A DNA stretch of 64,000 nt from Colwellia sp. 1_MG-2023 (GTDB lineage: Bacteria; Pseudomonadota; Gammaproteobacteria; Enterobacterales; Alteromonadaceae): the NCBI RefSeq assembly GCF_030546755.1, contig NZ_JAUOPE010000006.1, positions 168,078 through 232,077 on the forward strand, given 5' to 3'. The position numbers and the translations under genes are program-made. Shown here one piece after another: positions 18,529 through 27,491 of this stretch. The notes under the pieces are model-generated. The model made no database searches and was not told the origin of the DNA. It worked only from the letters and a program-made list of their open reading frames with translations. Position 1 is the stretch's first letter. Each line of letters starts with the position of its first letter.

Positions 18529-20064
18529 ATGAATATAGGAATTCCTAAAGAATCTCTGCGCGGTGAAAACCGTGTTGCTAGTTCTCCTAATGCCGTTAAG
18601 GCGCTTATCAAACTAGGGTTTAGTGTCCATGTACAAAAAGGAGCTGGTGTGAAAGCTAGCTTCACAGATCAAGAGTTTATTGATGCGGGGGCAGAGATAG
18701 TAACCAAGAAAAAATGTTGGGAAAACAGCATTATTTTTAAAGTAAATGCACCGACTTTAGATGAAGCGGCTCAATTAGTGGATGGCGCCACTTTAGTGAG
18801 TTTTATAGCGCCAGCGCAAAGCCCTGAATTATTATCTTTATTAAAAGAAAAATCTATTAATACTCTTGCCATGGAAATGGTCCCCCGAATGACTCGTTCT
18901 CAGTCTTTAGATGCTTTAAGTTCTATGGCAAACATTGCTGGATATCGAGCCGTCATTGAAGCGACAAATGCATTTGGACGTTTTTTAACAGGACAAATTA
19001 CTGCGGCAGGTAATTTACCTCCGGCTAAAGTGATGATTATCGGCGCGGGGGTTGCGGGATTAGCAGCCATAGGAACAGCAGGAAGCTTAGGTGCTATTGT
19101 GCGAGCCTTTGATACGCGACCTGAAGTTCAAGAGCAAATTGAAAGTATGGGAGCAGAGTTTTTAGCGCTTGATTACGAAGAAGAAGATACAGGCTCAGGC
19201 GATGGCTATGCCAAGGAAATGAGTAAAGCCTTTATTGATGCTGAAATGGCGTTGTTTGCTGAGCAAGCAAAAGACGTTGATATTATTATTACAACTGCCA
19301 TGATCCCGGGTAAACCGGCACCTAAGCTTATTACAGAAGAAATGGTTAAATCGATGAAAACGGGGAGCGTTATTGTTGATTTAGCTGCAGGTGGTGGCGG
19401 AAACTGTGAGTTAACTGTGGCCGGTAAAATTACCGATGTTGCTGGGGTTAAAATTATTGGTTATACCGACCTTGTTTCGCGTTTGCCTAATCAAGCTTCT
19501 CAATTGTATGCGAATAATTTAGTGAATTTAATGAAGCTGTTAACTAAAGAAAGTGATGGCAAGATTCACATAGATTTTGACGATCAGGTGATTCGAAACA
19601 TGACCGTCGTTCATCAAGGCGAAATTACTTTTCCACCACCGCCGATTCAAGTAAGTGCTGCCCCACAACTGGTCAAATCGACTAAAACTGAACGTGTAAA
19701 AGCTGAAGTAAAAGAAGAAAAATCTTCGAGTAAAAAGCATTGGTGGATGGCCGCAGCGGGATTTTTATTTGCTTGGATAGCCAGTGTGGCACCGGCTGAT
19801 TTTCTTTCTCACTTTACGGTTTTTGTCTTAGCTTGTGTTATTGGTTATCACGTGGTTTGGAATGTTAGTCATTCTCTTCATACCCCGTTAATGAGTGTTA
19901 CTAATGCTATTTCGGGTATCATTATTGTTGGAGCCTTATTGCAAGTTGGCCAAGATAATACGGTAATTCAGGTGTTAGCGGGGATTGCGGTATTAATTGC
20001 CACAATAAATATAGTAGGTGGCTTTGTGGTGACCAAACGTATGTTAAAAATGTTTAGAAAATAA
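18529..20064 (+). CDS. pntA: NAD(P) transhydrogenase subunit alpha
   Basis: A 511-residue protein, almost exactly the length of E. coli PntA (510). Residues 1 to about 380 form the NAD(H)-binding domain I, with [49 protein letters not shown] and the Rossmann loop [20 protein letters not shown] charged linker ([14 protein letters not shown]) precedes three to four transmembrane helices of domain II. With PntB it couples hydride transfer from NADH to NADP+ to proton entry and supplies NADPH. AAGGTGG precedes the ATG. A 295-base spacer upstream holds AT-rich DNA with no certain promoter. Confidence 0.97.
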   Translation: MNIGIPKESLRGENRVASSPNAVKALIKLGFSVHVQKGAGVKASFTDQEFIDAGAEIVTKKKCWENSIIFKVNAPTLDEAAQLVDGATLVSFIAPAQSPELLSLLKEKSINTLAMEMVPRMTRSQSLDALSSMANIAGYRAVIEATNAFGRFLTGQITAAGNLPPAKVMIIGAGVAGLAAIGTAGSLGAIVRAFDTRPEVQEQIESMGAEFLALDYEEEDTGSGDGYAKEMSKAFIDAEMALFAEQAKDVDIIITTAMIPGKPAPKLITEEMVKSMKTGSVIVDLAAGGGGNCELTVAGKITDVAGVKIIGYTDLVSRLPNQASQLYANNLVNLMKLLTKESDGKIHIDFDDQVIRNMTVVHQGEITFPPPPIQVSAAPQLVKSTKTERVKAEVKEEKSSSKKHWWMAAAGFLFAWIASVAPADFLSHFTVFVLACVIGYHVVWNVSHSLHTPLMSVTNAISGIIIVGALLQVGQDNTVIQVLAGIAVLIATINIVGGFVVTKRMLKMFRK

Positions 20065-20075
20065 GGAGCAAGATC

Positions 20076-21479
20076 ATGGAATTATCTCAAGGTTTGATCA
20101 GTGCTGCTTATATCATTGCGGCGTTATTATTTATCTTCAGTTTAGCGGGTTTAAGTAAGCAAGAAAGCGCTGAAACGGGCAATTGGTACGGGATTGTCGG
20201 TATGTTTATCGCTTTAATTGCAACCATTGCTGATCCGCGTGTCAGTAATGTCGCGATTATAATTGGTGCTATGGCCATTGGTAGTTTTATTGGTTTAAGA
20301 TTTGCTAAAAAAGTTGAAATGACAGAAATGCCTGAACTTGTTGCAATTTTACATAGTTTTGTTGGTTTAGCGGCGGTTTTAGTTGGTTTTAATAGTTATT
20401 TTGGTATGGGACATAGTGAACATTTTACGTTGACTGAAGAACAACAAATGGCAGTGAACATCCATTTAGTTGAGGTGTTTTTAGGTGTGTTTATTGGTGC
20501 TGTAACTTTTACTGGCTCTGTTGTTGCCTTTGCTAAGTTACGTGGTGTGATAAATTCTGCTGCGTTAATGTTACCTCATCGTCATAAATTAAATTTAGCT
20601 GCTGGCGTGGTGTCATTTATTTTAATGGTCATTTTTGTACAAAACGGTGGTGGTAATTCTGCGTTATACCTTATGACTGCTATTGCCCTAGTATTTGGTT
20701 GGCACCTTGTTGCTTCCATTGGCGGCGCTGATATGCCTGTGGTCGTCTCTATGCTTAATTCTTATTCAGGTTGGGCAGCCGCTGCCGCAGGATTTATGTT
20801 AAGTAATGATTTATTGATAGTTACTGGGGCACTTGTTGGCTCTTCTGGCGCAATTTTATCGTATATTATGTGTAAGGCGATGAACCGCTCATTTATTAGC
20901 GTCATTGCGGGTGGCTTTGGCACTGACGTTGTTGTTGATAATGATAAAGATTATGGCGAACATAGTGAAGCGCAAGCTGAAGACGTAGCTGATATGTTGT
21001 CGCAAGCAAAATCCGTTATTATCACGCCAGGTTATGGTATGGCAGTTGCGCAAGCTCAATACCCAGTATATGAGTTAACACAAAAGTTAATCAGTAAAGG
21101 AATTGACGTACGTTTTGGTATTCATCCTGTTGCCGGAAGATTACCAGGGCATATGAATGTCTTACTAGCGGAAGCAAAAGTACCATATGACATTGTGCTA
21201 GGTATGGATGAAATTAATGACGACTTTGCAAATACTGACGTTGTTTTGGTTATTGGTGCCAACGATACGGTAAACCCTGCGGCTAGTGAAGACCCAAGTA
21301 GCCCAATTGCTGGAATGCCGGTGTTAGAAGTATGGCACGCCAAAAAAGTGATTGTCTTTAAACGTTCTATGAGCACAGGTTATGCGGGAGTGCAAAATCC
21401 CTTGTTCTTTAAAGATAATAGTCAAATGTTATTTGGTGATGCTAAAGAATCTGTAGAGAAGATTTCCAAAGCATTATAG
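20076..21479 (+). CDS. pntB: NAD(P) transhydrogenase subunit beta
   Basis: A 467-residue protein, E. coli PntB being 462. About eight transmembrane helices fill residues 1-265 (domain II). The NADP(H)-binding domain III follows, with [49 protein letters not shown] and [17 protein letters not shown]. It lies 11 bases after pntA with an AAGGAG ribosome-binding site, forming a two-gene operon closed by a strong terminator. Confidence 0.97.
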   Translation: MELSQGLISAAYIIAALLFIFSLAGLSKQESAETGNWYGIVGMFIALIATIADPRVSNVAIIIGAMAIGSFIGLRFAKKVEMTEMPELVAILHSFVGLAAVLVGFNSYFGMGHSEHFTLTEEQQMAVNIHLVEVFLGVFIGAVTFTGSVVAFAKLRGVINSAALMLPHRHKLNLAAGVVSFILMVIFVQNGGGNSALYLMTAIALVFGWHLVASIGGADMPVVVSMLNSYSGWAAAAAGFMLSNDLLIVTGALVGSSGAILSYIMCKAMNRSFISVIAGGFGTDVVVDNDKDYGEHSEAQAEDVADMLSQAKSVIITPGYGMAVAQAQYPVYELTQKLISKGIDVRFGIHPVAGRLPGHMNVLLAEAKVPYDIVLGMDEINDDFANTDVVLVIGANDTVNPAASEDPSSPIAGMPVLEVWHAKKVIVFKRSMSTGYAGVQNPLFFKDNSQMLFGDAKESVEKISKAL

Positions 21480-21504
21480 CTTTTTGATAGTTACTTAAAG
21501 TTAC

Positions 21505-21533
21505 AAGCCATAACGGATGTTATGGCTTTTTTT
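21505..21533 (+). terminator. Rho-independent terminator after pntAB
   Basis: Stem AAGCCATAAC / GTTATGGCTT (10 bp) with loop GGAT followed by TTTTT. It lies 26 bases after the pntB stop. Confidence 0.92.
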
Positions 21534-21621
21534 ATACCTTTAATTTGGCTTAATGTGCTATATTTAACGCTTCTAATCTTGTCATACCTCGAGTTCCAAG
21601 TCTGATTGAAGTGAAAATTTT

Positions 21622-22497
21622 ATGAGTAAAAAAGTATTAACTATTCGTGAGAAAACGATATTTGATGGCGTTTTTAGCAAATATTTTTTGAAATCGATAT
21701 TCTCCTTGTGGTTTAAAGTAGCCGGTTGGCGAATTACTGAAACATCTAGCCATGGAGCAGGTGTTGCCATTGCAGCTCCACATACTTCTAATTGGGATTT
21801 TATCTATGCGTTAGGAGCTGCTATTTTACAAGATACTAAGATCTATTTTTCGATAAAAGACAGTTGGTGTCGACTCCCGGTTATCGGTAATTTTATGATG
21901 TGGTTAGGCGCTATGCCGATAGATCGTTCCTCAAAAGGAAAGGGGCAAGTTGAGCTTATTAATCAATTTGTTGTACGACAAAAAGACAGTAAAGTGTTTT
22001 TTTTATTTACCCCAGAAGGCACTCGCGGAAAAGCGCAGAAATGGAAAACTGGTTTTTATCATGTGGCGCAAAGTTGCAAAATCCCTATTTTCCTCGCTAA
22101 GGTTGATTACCGTATAAAAGAGGCGGGTATTTTTCATTCTTATCAAATTACTGGTAATAAAGAAGAGGATATTCAAGCTATTCAAGCATCTTATAAACGT
22201 GTTGCAGGTAAATTTATTGAAAAGCAGTTCCCTGCTTATGAAGGTGCACTCCCTCAAATTACTGATACAGAAGCTTTAGTGATGAAGGCACTTTATTCAT
22301 TTAAAGGTTTCGCCACTTGTGTTGAAATTTCAACTAAAATAAAACGCCAAGAACTTGCGACTTCTGTTTTAGAATTTCTCGTTGATAAAGGCATCGTGGA
22401 AGAAACCTTAGCAGATCAAGAGCATAACCTAGCCAGTTATCAATTAACTTTCTTAGGAAAAGGTTGTTTACTTCATTTATACCCTTCATTAGCATAG
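21622..22497 (+). CDS. PlsC-like lysophospholipid acyltransferase with C-terminal winged-helix-like extension
   Basis: A 291-residue protein. Residues 40 to about 190 match the glycerolipid acyltransferase fold: the HX4D catalytic motif reads HTSNWD, and FTPEGTRGKAQKWKTGFYHVAQ carries the EGTR motif. Such enzymes move acyl chains onto lysophospholipids or related acceptors at the inner membrane. The last 80 residues (EALVMKALYSFKGFATCVEI..., then SVLEFLVDKGIVEE..., YQLTFLGKGCLL) look like a winged-helix domain, which is unusual for this family. I infer the second domain by pattern only. No signal peptide. Single gene after a terminator. Confidence 0.8.
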   Translation: MSKKVLTIREKTIFDGVFSKYFLKSIFSLWFKVAGWRITETSSHGAGVAIAAPHTSNWDFIYALGAAILQDTKIYFSIKDSWCRLPVIGNFMMWLGAMPIDRSSKGKGQVELINQFVVRQKDSKVFFLFTPEGTRGKAQKWKTGFYHVAQSCKIPIFLAKVDYRIKEAGIFHSYQITGNKEEDIQAIQASYKRVAGKFIEKQFPAYEGALPQITDTEALVMKALYSFKGFATCVEISTKIKRQELATSVLEFLVDKGIVEETLADQEHNLASYQLTFLGKGCLLHLYPSLA

Positions 22498-22526
22498 AAT
22501 AAATAAAAAATTGTTAGGAGATTCAA

Positions 22527-23930
22527 TTGATTGAGCAATGGGTTGGTACCATAAATGGGTACCTGTGGGGAAGTGTGCTTATTTATCTTCTGACTGGCTG
22601 TGGGATTTGGTTTACGGTTCGGTTGAAAGGGATCCAGCTGACCAAGTTTTCACATATGTTTGTTTTGCTTAAATCAAGTCGCAAAGCAAATGTTCATGGT
22701 ATTTCATCTTTTCAAGCATTATGTACATCGCTAGCAGCAAGAGTTGGCACCGGTAATTTAATGGGCGTTGCGGTTGCTATTTCGTTGGGAGGCGCAGGTG
22801 CTGTTTTTTGGATGTGGCTTATCGCCTTCGTTGGTATGGCAACAGCGTTTGCCGAAAGCACGTTAGGTCAATTATATAAAGAAAAAGACAGTTTAGGTAA
22901 TTTTCGAGGTGGTCCTGCTTATTACATGAGTAAAGGTCTACAAAATAAAAAACTCGCCATTGGCTTTTCATTATGTTTATTTTTCGGTTATGGCTTTGTT
23001 TTTAGTTCAGTGCAAGCTAATTCGATCACAGATGCTTTCTACGGCTCTTATGGTATAGCGCCACTGACTACCGGCATGATTATTACTATTGCTGCTGCCT
23101 TGATAATCTTTGGTGGTTTAAAAAATATTGCTCGATTCGCAGAATTAACGGTTCCTTTGATGGGGGTTGCCTATATCTGCGTCTGTTTGGTGGTCATAGG
23201 GTTAAATATTCATGCTATTCCGGCAATTATTGCTGATATCTTCGCCTCTGCATTCGGGTTAAAAGAAGCCGGCAGTGGTTTAGTGGGCGCGGCGATAGTG
23301 CAAGGGGTTAAACGAGGTTTGTATTCAAATGAAGCGGGAATGGGAAGCGCACCAAATGTTGCTGCAGCTGCAATTCCACATCCGCCACATCCAGTTTCTC
23401 AAGGGTATATTCAAATGTTGGCGGTGTTTTTTGACACCATTGTCATTTGTTCATGTACTGCTTTTTTGATTTTATTGTTTGACGGTGCATCAGGCGAAAT
23501 ACAAGGTATTCAATTAACACAGCAAGCGTTAGTGTTTCAAGTGGGCGAATGGGGTAGTGACTTTATCACGATTGCTATTATGCTATTTGCTTTTACTTCT
23601 ATTGTCGCCAACTTTGCCTATGCTGAAAATAACTTAAAATACCTAAAATTAGATAATAAAATAGGGCATTGGTTTTTACGTATTGGCTTCTTGGCTATGC
23701 TCGTCTTTGGCTCTGTGGCCAGTTTACCTGAAGTGATTGCGTTAGCGGATTTATCTACCGGCTTAATGACAGTTTTAAATGTATGTGCATTATTTTTATT
23801 AACGAAAGTGATTGTCAGTGTGGCTAAAAATTATCATCAACAAAGCTCTACAGGTCAGTTACCTGAATATATGCCAGATGAAGAAGAACATAGTAGATAC
23901 CATTTAACGAAAGGGATCTGGCAAAAATAG
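22527..23930 (+). CDS. Alanine/glycine:cation symporter (AGCS family)
   Basis: A 467-residue inner-membrane Na+-coupled amino-acid symporter with about ten hydrophobic helices. Family signatures include FQALCTSLAARVGTGNLMGVAVAI, FRGGPAYYMSKGL, GAAIVQGVKRGLYSNEAGMGSAPNVAAAA and FTSIVANFAYAENNLKYL. The start is TTG with TAGGAG six bases upstream; no ATG fits. Alanine or glycine is the usual substrate, but the exact one is not predictable. It stands alone, with a hairpin terminator candidate about 140 bases downstream. Confidence 0.93.
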   Translation: MIEQWVGTINGYLWGSVLIYLLTGCGIWFTVRLKGIQLTKFSHMFVLLKSSRKANVHGISSFQALCTSLAARVGTGNLMGVAVAISLGGAGAVFWMWLIAFVGMATAFAESTLGQLYKEKDSLGNFRGGPAYYMSKGLQNKKLAIGFSLCLFFGYGFVFSSVQANSITDAFYGSYGIAPLTTGMIITIAAALIIFGGLKNIARFAELTVPLMGVAYICVCLVVIGLNIHAIPAIIADIFASAFGLKEAGSGLVGAAIVQGVKRGLYSNEAGMGSAPNVAAAAIPHPPHPVSQGYIQMLAVFFDTIVICSCTAFLILLFDGASGEIQGIQLTQQALVFQVGEWGSDFITIAIMLFAFTSIVANFAYAENNLKYLKLDNKIGHWFLRIGFLAMLVFGSVASLPEVIALADLSTGLMTVLNVCALFLLTKVIVSVAKNYHQQSSTGQLPEYMPDEEEHSRYHLTKGIWQK

Positions 23931-23955
23931 TGTAAGTGTTTTGACGCTTTTAAAA

Positions 23956-24156
23956 TTATCTTTCTTGATTAGGTAATCCGTTAAGGGTAATAATTTCTAC
24001 GGTCAATGGGGGAGACGTTATCTTTAACTTTGCTTTTACGATGAAAGATAAATGATCTTTATTAAATGCGAAAGCTGGTTGCTGATGCCAGCTTTTTTGC
24101 TTCCAACTTTGCATCTTCAAACGAATAAAGCTTAAAGTTAATTGTTTTAATCTCAT
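23956..24156 (-). CDS. Possible small basic protein (doubtful)
   Basis: A 66-residue frame starting MRLKQLTLSFIRLKMQSWKQKSW, with AAAAAGGAAAAG upstream of the ATG. It is rich in Lys, Leu and Gln and has no recognisable domain. It overlaps a plus-strand hairpin (24071-24098) that looks like the terminator of the AGCS gene, so the frame may be accidental. I include it only because the ribosome-binding site is reasonable. Confidence 0.25.
   Translation of the reverse strand: MRLKQLTLSFIRLKMQSWKQKSWHQQPAFAFNKDHLSFIVKAKLKITSPPLTVEIITLNGLPNQER
24071..24098 (+). terminator. Probable terminator downstream of the AGCS symporter
   Basis: Stem AAAGCTGG / CCAGCTTT with a 9-base loop, followed by TTT. 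It is 140 bases after the symporter stop, the only clear hairpin in the 418-base spacer to the helicase. Confidence 0.65.
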
Positions 24157-24301
24157 ATTTAGCTTTTCCTTTTTATTTCTCAAAGTAAAACAAGATAGTC
24201 TTTCGATTCATTCAAGCTAAGTGTATGTAAAGAATGTTCAAACAATAGGAAAGAAATGTGTAAATAATAAGGAAGCGATTTATGTTTATTCGCGACAAGA
24301 C

Positions 24302-24310
24302 TGTTATAAT
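24302..24310 (+). promoter_or_regulatory. Extended -10 promoter candidate for the DEAD-box helicase
   Basis: TGTTATAAT has a perfect -10 hexamer with TGn extension, about 40 bases before the helicase start. No strong -35 box is seen. Confidence 0.5.
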
Positions 24311-24348
24311 CCGCAGCAATTTCTGTGTGAGTGACTTTAGGTGATAGT

Positions 24349-25656
24349 GTGAGTGTAGATGCAATTGGTTTGTCGGCCGACTTATTAAAAGCGGTAAAGG
24401 CGTGTGGCTATAAAAATTTAACGCCAATACAACAACGGGCAATTCCTGTGATTCGTTCAGGCTCAGACTTGCTTGCAAGTGCGCAAACGGGAACCGGTAA
24501 AACGGCTGCGTTCACCTTGCCAATTTTAGATGCCATTGCTAAAAATAAATCGACAGGAAATCTGCAAGCTTTAATTTTAACTCCAACTCGAGAGTTAGCA
24601 TCACAAGTTGCTGAAAATATTGCGACTTATAGCCAGTTTATGTCGATAAAGTCTGGAGTGATCTTTGGCGGTGTTAACATGCCCGCCCAAACGACATTAT
24701 TAAAATCAGGTTTAGATATTTTAGTTGCGACACCCGGTAGGCTTTTAGAGCATTTAGCATTACGTCATATTGATGTATCACAATTAAATTTTTTAGTGTT
24801 TGATGAAGCTGATCGCATGTTAGATATGGGGTTTTTAACGGAAATTGAACGCATTTTGCCTTTGATTAAAAGCAAGCATCAAACGTTAATGTTCTCAGCT
24901 ACTTTTTCTAATAAAGTAAAAAGTTTGGCGAATCAAATTCTTAATACACCAAAAAACATCGAAGTTGCCAAACAAAATACTACTTCAGGTAAAGTTAAGC
25001 AGTCTGTTTACTGGGTAAGTGAACAACGGAAAAGGGAATTATTATCTGAGCTAATTGGTGTTAATAACTGGCAACAAGTACTTGTTTTTGCTGGGACACG
25101 CGAAAGTGCTAATATTTTAGCAAAAGAATTAAAACTCGATGGAATTAAAGCGGCGTTGTGTCATGGTGATAAAACGCAAGGCGCTAGGAACAAAGCCCTT
25201 GAGCAATTTATTGATGGGACAGTGCGAGTACTTGTGGCGACGGATGTAGCCGCACGCGGTTTAGATATTGCAGACTTGCCTTATGTTGTGAACTTTCATT
25301 TACCCTTTTTAGCCGAAGACTATGTTCATAGAATCGGTCGTACTGGTCGTGCAGGGAAATCTGGTACAGCAATTTCATTGGTCAGCCCAAAAGATGAACG
25401 TTTTCTTGAGAATATTGAAGCGCTTATTGAAAGAAAATTTGAACGTATAGTTGTACCTGGCTATGAATTAAACAGGCCATTACCTCAACAATATAACGAT
25501 GCTGAAGAGCCGCTTGTGAAGAAAAATCGATACCAAGCAACGCAAGAAAAAAATCAAGAAGTCGCGCGTAAACGTGAAAAATCAGCATTAAAAGTGTTAA
25601 AAGGCAAGGCTAAAAAAGGTAAAAAGCTTAAAGTGTCGAAAAAAAAGCGTAAATAA
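24349..25656 (+). CDS. DEAD-box ATP-dependent RNA helicase, RhlE-like
   Basis: A 435-residue helicase with the full motif set: Q motif (YKNLTPIQQRAIP), AQTGTGKT, PTRELA, TPGR, DEAD, SAT, and HRIGRTGRAGKSG in the second RecA domain. The last 60 residues are very lysine-rich (KGKAKKGKKLKVSKKKRK), an unstructured RNA-binding tail as in RhlE-type enzymes. It remodels RNA duplexes or RNPs, commonly in ribosome assembly or cold adaptation. The frame opens at a GTG at 24331, but the GTG at 24349 has TTAGG nine bases upstream, so I prefer it. The next gene starts two bases after the stop. Confidence 0.93.
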   Translation: MSVDAIGLSADLLKAVKACGYKNLTPIQQRAIPVIRSGSDLLASAQTGTGKTAAFTLPILDAIAKNKSTGNLQALILTPTRELASQVAENIATYSQFMSIKSGVIFGGVNMPAQTTLLKSGLDILVATPGRLLEHLALRHIDVSQLNFLVFDEADRMLDMGFLTEIERILPLIKSKHQTLMFSATFSNKVKSLANQILNTPKNIEVAKQNTTSGKVKQSVYWVSEQRKRELLSELIGVNNWQQVLVFAGTRESANILAKELKLDGIKAALCHGDKTQGARNKALEQFIDGTVRVLVATDVAARGLDIADLPYVVNFHLPFLAEDYVHRIGRTGRAGKSGTAISLVSPKDERFLENIEALIERKFERIVVPGYELNRPLPQQYNDAEEPLVKKNRYQATQEKNQEVARKREKSALKVLKGKAKKGKKLKVSKKKRK

Positions 25657-25658
25657 CT

Positions 25659-26327
25659 ATGCTTAATGAACTGCCGAAAAACGGTTATTCATTCATTGAA
25701 AGCCCTTTTAGTTTTCGACATTGCTGCTGGTTCTGTGCAGAGCCCGCAGCAAAGGTTTATCATTTTCCTCAAGCAGAAAATCATGTGCTAAATTGCCCGC
25801 ATCCAGCATTAAGCTTGAATTGTTGCCAAGAATGTTATGTGCCGGCTAATAAAAGTCGAGCAAACGCTATTTGGTCAGTTTTTAAAGAAGTAAAAAGTTT
25901 TTTGATCAAGCAATATCAAAAGGATCTCGCTATTGGTATTAATTGGACTCAAGAAGAATTGGCAAATAGTGAATTTGAAAGCGGTAATTTTGCAGGTTTT
26001 CAACGGAGCGCTTGGTTTATGTATGAAGTTGCGAAAAAACGCGTTAACTTTCAAGGTTGGCCTCTAATCGTTAATGGTATCAATATCGAGGAATTAAAAT
26101 GGAGTGAAGATAAAACATTCAATTTTGATAATGTTGAATATCCCTCTATTGAAGATGCGATAAACCATTACGCACAAACATTCTTTCTACCAGTAGATTA
26201 TTTTAAAGAAGTTCTGGTCGCCGTTGGTCAAGAAAGGTTCGCCTATGCGGTGAGATTTTGCCGCTTATTAGTTGGGACTACGCCTAACGAAAGAAAAGCG
26301 GCATTAAACAATTTACTCGATGAGTAA
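25659..26327 (+). CDS. Conserved-looking cysteine-rich protein of unknown function
   Basis: I do not recognise this 222-residue protein. The N-terminal 60 residues contain a cluster of cysteines and histidines (HCCWFCAEPAAKVYHF, then LNCPHPALSLNCCQECYVPA) that suggests a zinc ribbon. The remainder is soluble, with many aromatic residues (GWPLIVNGINIEELKW) and no membrane segment. It begins two bases after the DEAD-box helicase stop, so the two are probably co-transcribed and translationally coupled. A role linked to RNA is possible but not shown. Stop is followed by the convergent diguanylate cyclase. Confidence 0.75.
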   Translation: MLNELPKNGYSFIESPFSFRHCCWFCAEPAAKVYHFPQAENHVLNCPHPALSLNCCQECYVPANKSRANAIWSVFKEVKSFLIKQYQKDLAIGINWTQEELANSEFESGNFAGFQRSAWFMYEVAKKRVNFQGWPLIVNGINIEELKWSEDKTFNFDNVEYPSIEDAINHYAQTFFLPVDYFKEVLVAVGQERFAYAVRFCRLLVGTTPNERKAALNNLLDE

Positions 26328-26350
26328 ATACATATCTTGGCTTTTATTGC

Positions 26351-27241
26351 TTAAATGATACTCAATGCTTTATGAGATGCGATCTTTTGACGGTACAACA
26401 TATTATCGGCACGTTCAAAAAAGCTAGTTGGATCATCAGCTCTATTCATAAAGGTATAACCTAATGCACAAGCAACCTGATATTTAGCTAATAAACTATT
26501 GATGGTTAAACCATAGTTAATTCTTTCTTCAATAATTAATAATGATTGTTCGCTAGCATCTTCAACAATAATGACAAATTCGTCACCGCCAAATCTAAAA
26601 ATACTATCTGAATCGCGAACTGAGCTGACTAATGTCTTCGCAAAGTTAACTAATATTTCATCACCAATATGATGGCCATAAGTATCATTAATCAATTTAA
26701 ATTTATTTAAGTCACATACCATTAATCCAACTTTTGTACGTTGTCTATTGGCATGATGCATCGCTCGTTTAAGTTGTTCATCAAAATATCGACGATTACC
26801 TAACCCCGTCAAACCATCTTGCATCGCTAACTTTATCGCTTTTTGGTATTTTATCGCGTTATTAATTGGGTGGATCAATAATTGATGAAGACCTTGTAAG
26901 ATTTTTTTATTAGCTAGGCTTATCGGTGAATTAAGCGTATAGGTTAGCGTGCCTATGTATTCTTTATTAATTTTTAATTCAAATAAACGCTCTTTTTTAC
27001 CTGGTTTGCTTCCTCTTGCTGAAGCTGAGATACTTTCTTGTTTAAAGTATAAACCAGAAAAATTTACATACTTTGATACTTCCATTGCAAATATATTAAG
27101 TAGTGACTTTAAATCTAAAGTTGTTTGTAATTGTTCGGTTAATGCAAGTTTACGATAATTATCTTCATGATCACGAGTATCAAATAATTTAAATGCATTA
27201 AAGTCTACATTTGAGTTTTCTACTAAATTTAGAGTTTGCAT
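26351..27241 (-). CDS. Diguanylate cyclase (GGDEF)
   Basis: A 296-residue soluble protein that makes cyclic di-GMP from two GTP. The C-terminal GGDEF domain (about 135-296) includes DGLTGLGNRRYFDEQL, DLNKFKLINDTYGHHIGDEIL and the active-site GGDEF at 218-222. An RxxD inhibitory site (Arg209-Asp212) lies five residues before it, so product feedback is expected. Residues 25-130 look like a divergent GAF-type sensory domain; the ligand is unknown. No transmembrane segment is seen. AAAGGTG precedes the ATG. A c-di-GMP riboswitch lies about 4 kb away. Confidence 0.92.
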   Translation of the reverse strand: MQTLNLVENSNVDFNAFKLFDTRDHEDNYRKLALTEQLQTTLDLKSLLNIFAMEVSKYVNFSGLYFKQESISASARGSKPGKKERLFELKINKEYIGTLTYTLNSPISLANKKILQGLHQLLIHPINNAIKYQKAIKLAMQDGLTGLGNRRYFDEQLKRAMHHANRQRTKVGLMVCDLNKFKLINDTYGHHIGDEILVNFAKTLVSSVRDSDSIFRFGGDEFVIIVEDASEQSLLIIEERINYGLTINSLLAKYQVACALGYTFMNRADDPTSFFERADNMLYRQKIASHKALSII

Positions 27242-27491
27242 ATATTCACCTTTATAACGCTATTGCAGTGAATAAAAGCAAAAATTATGCCTCTAATATT
27301 TTTGTTATTTATATCAATAAATTGTGTTTGTAATGACGATAAAATGTTGCCTTAATTAATACGTTAATCCTTTTGTCAAAAAGATGTCGGCAAATTTTTG
27401 CCACTTTAACTATTTTTGAGAATAATTTTTAAATTATCAGATATACTTAAGTGATTAATATCATGTTAATTTATTTTTAAATAGAGGTTTT

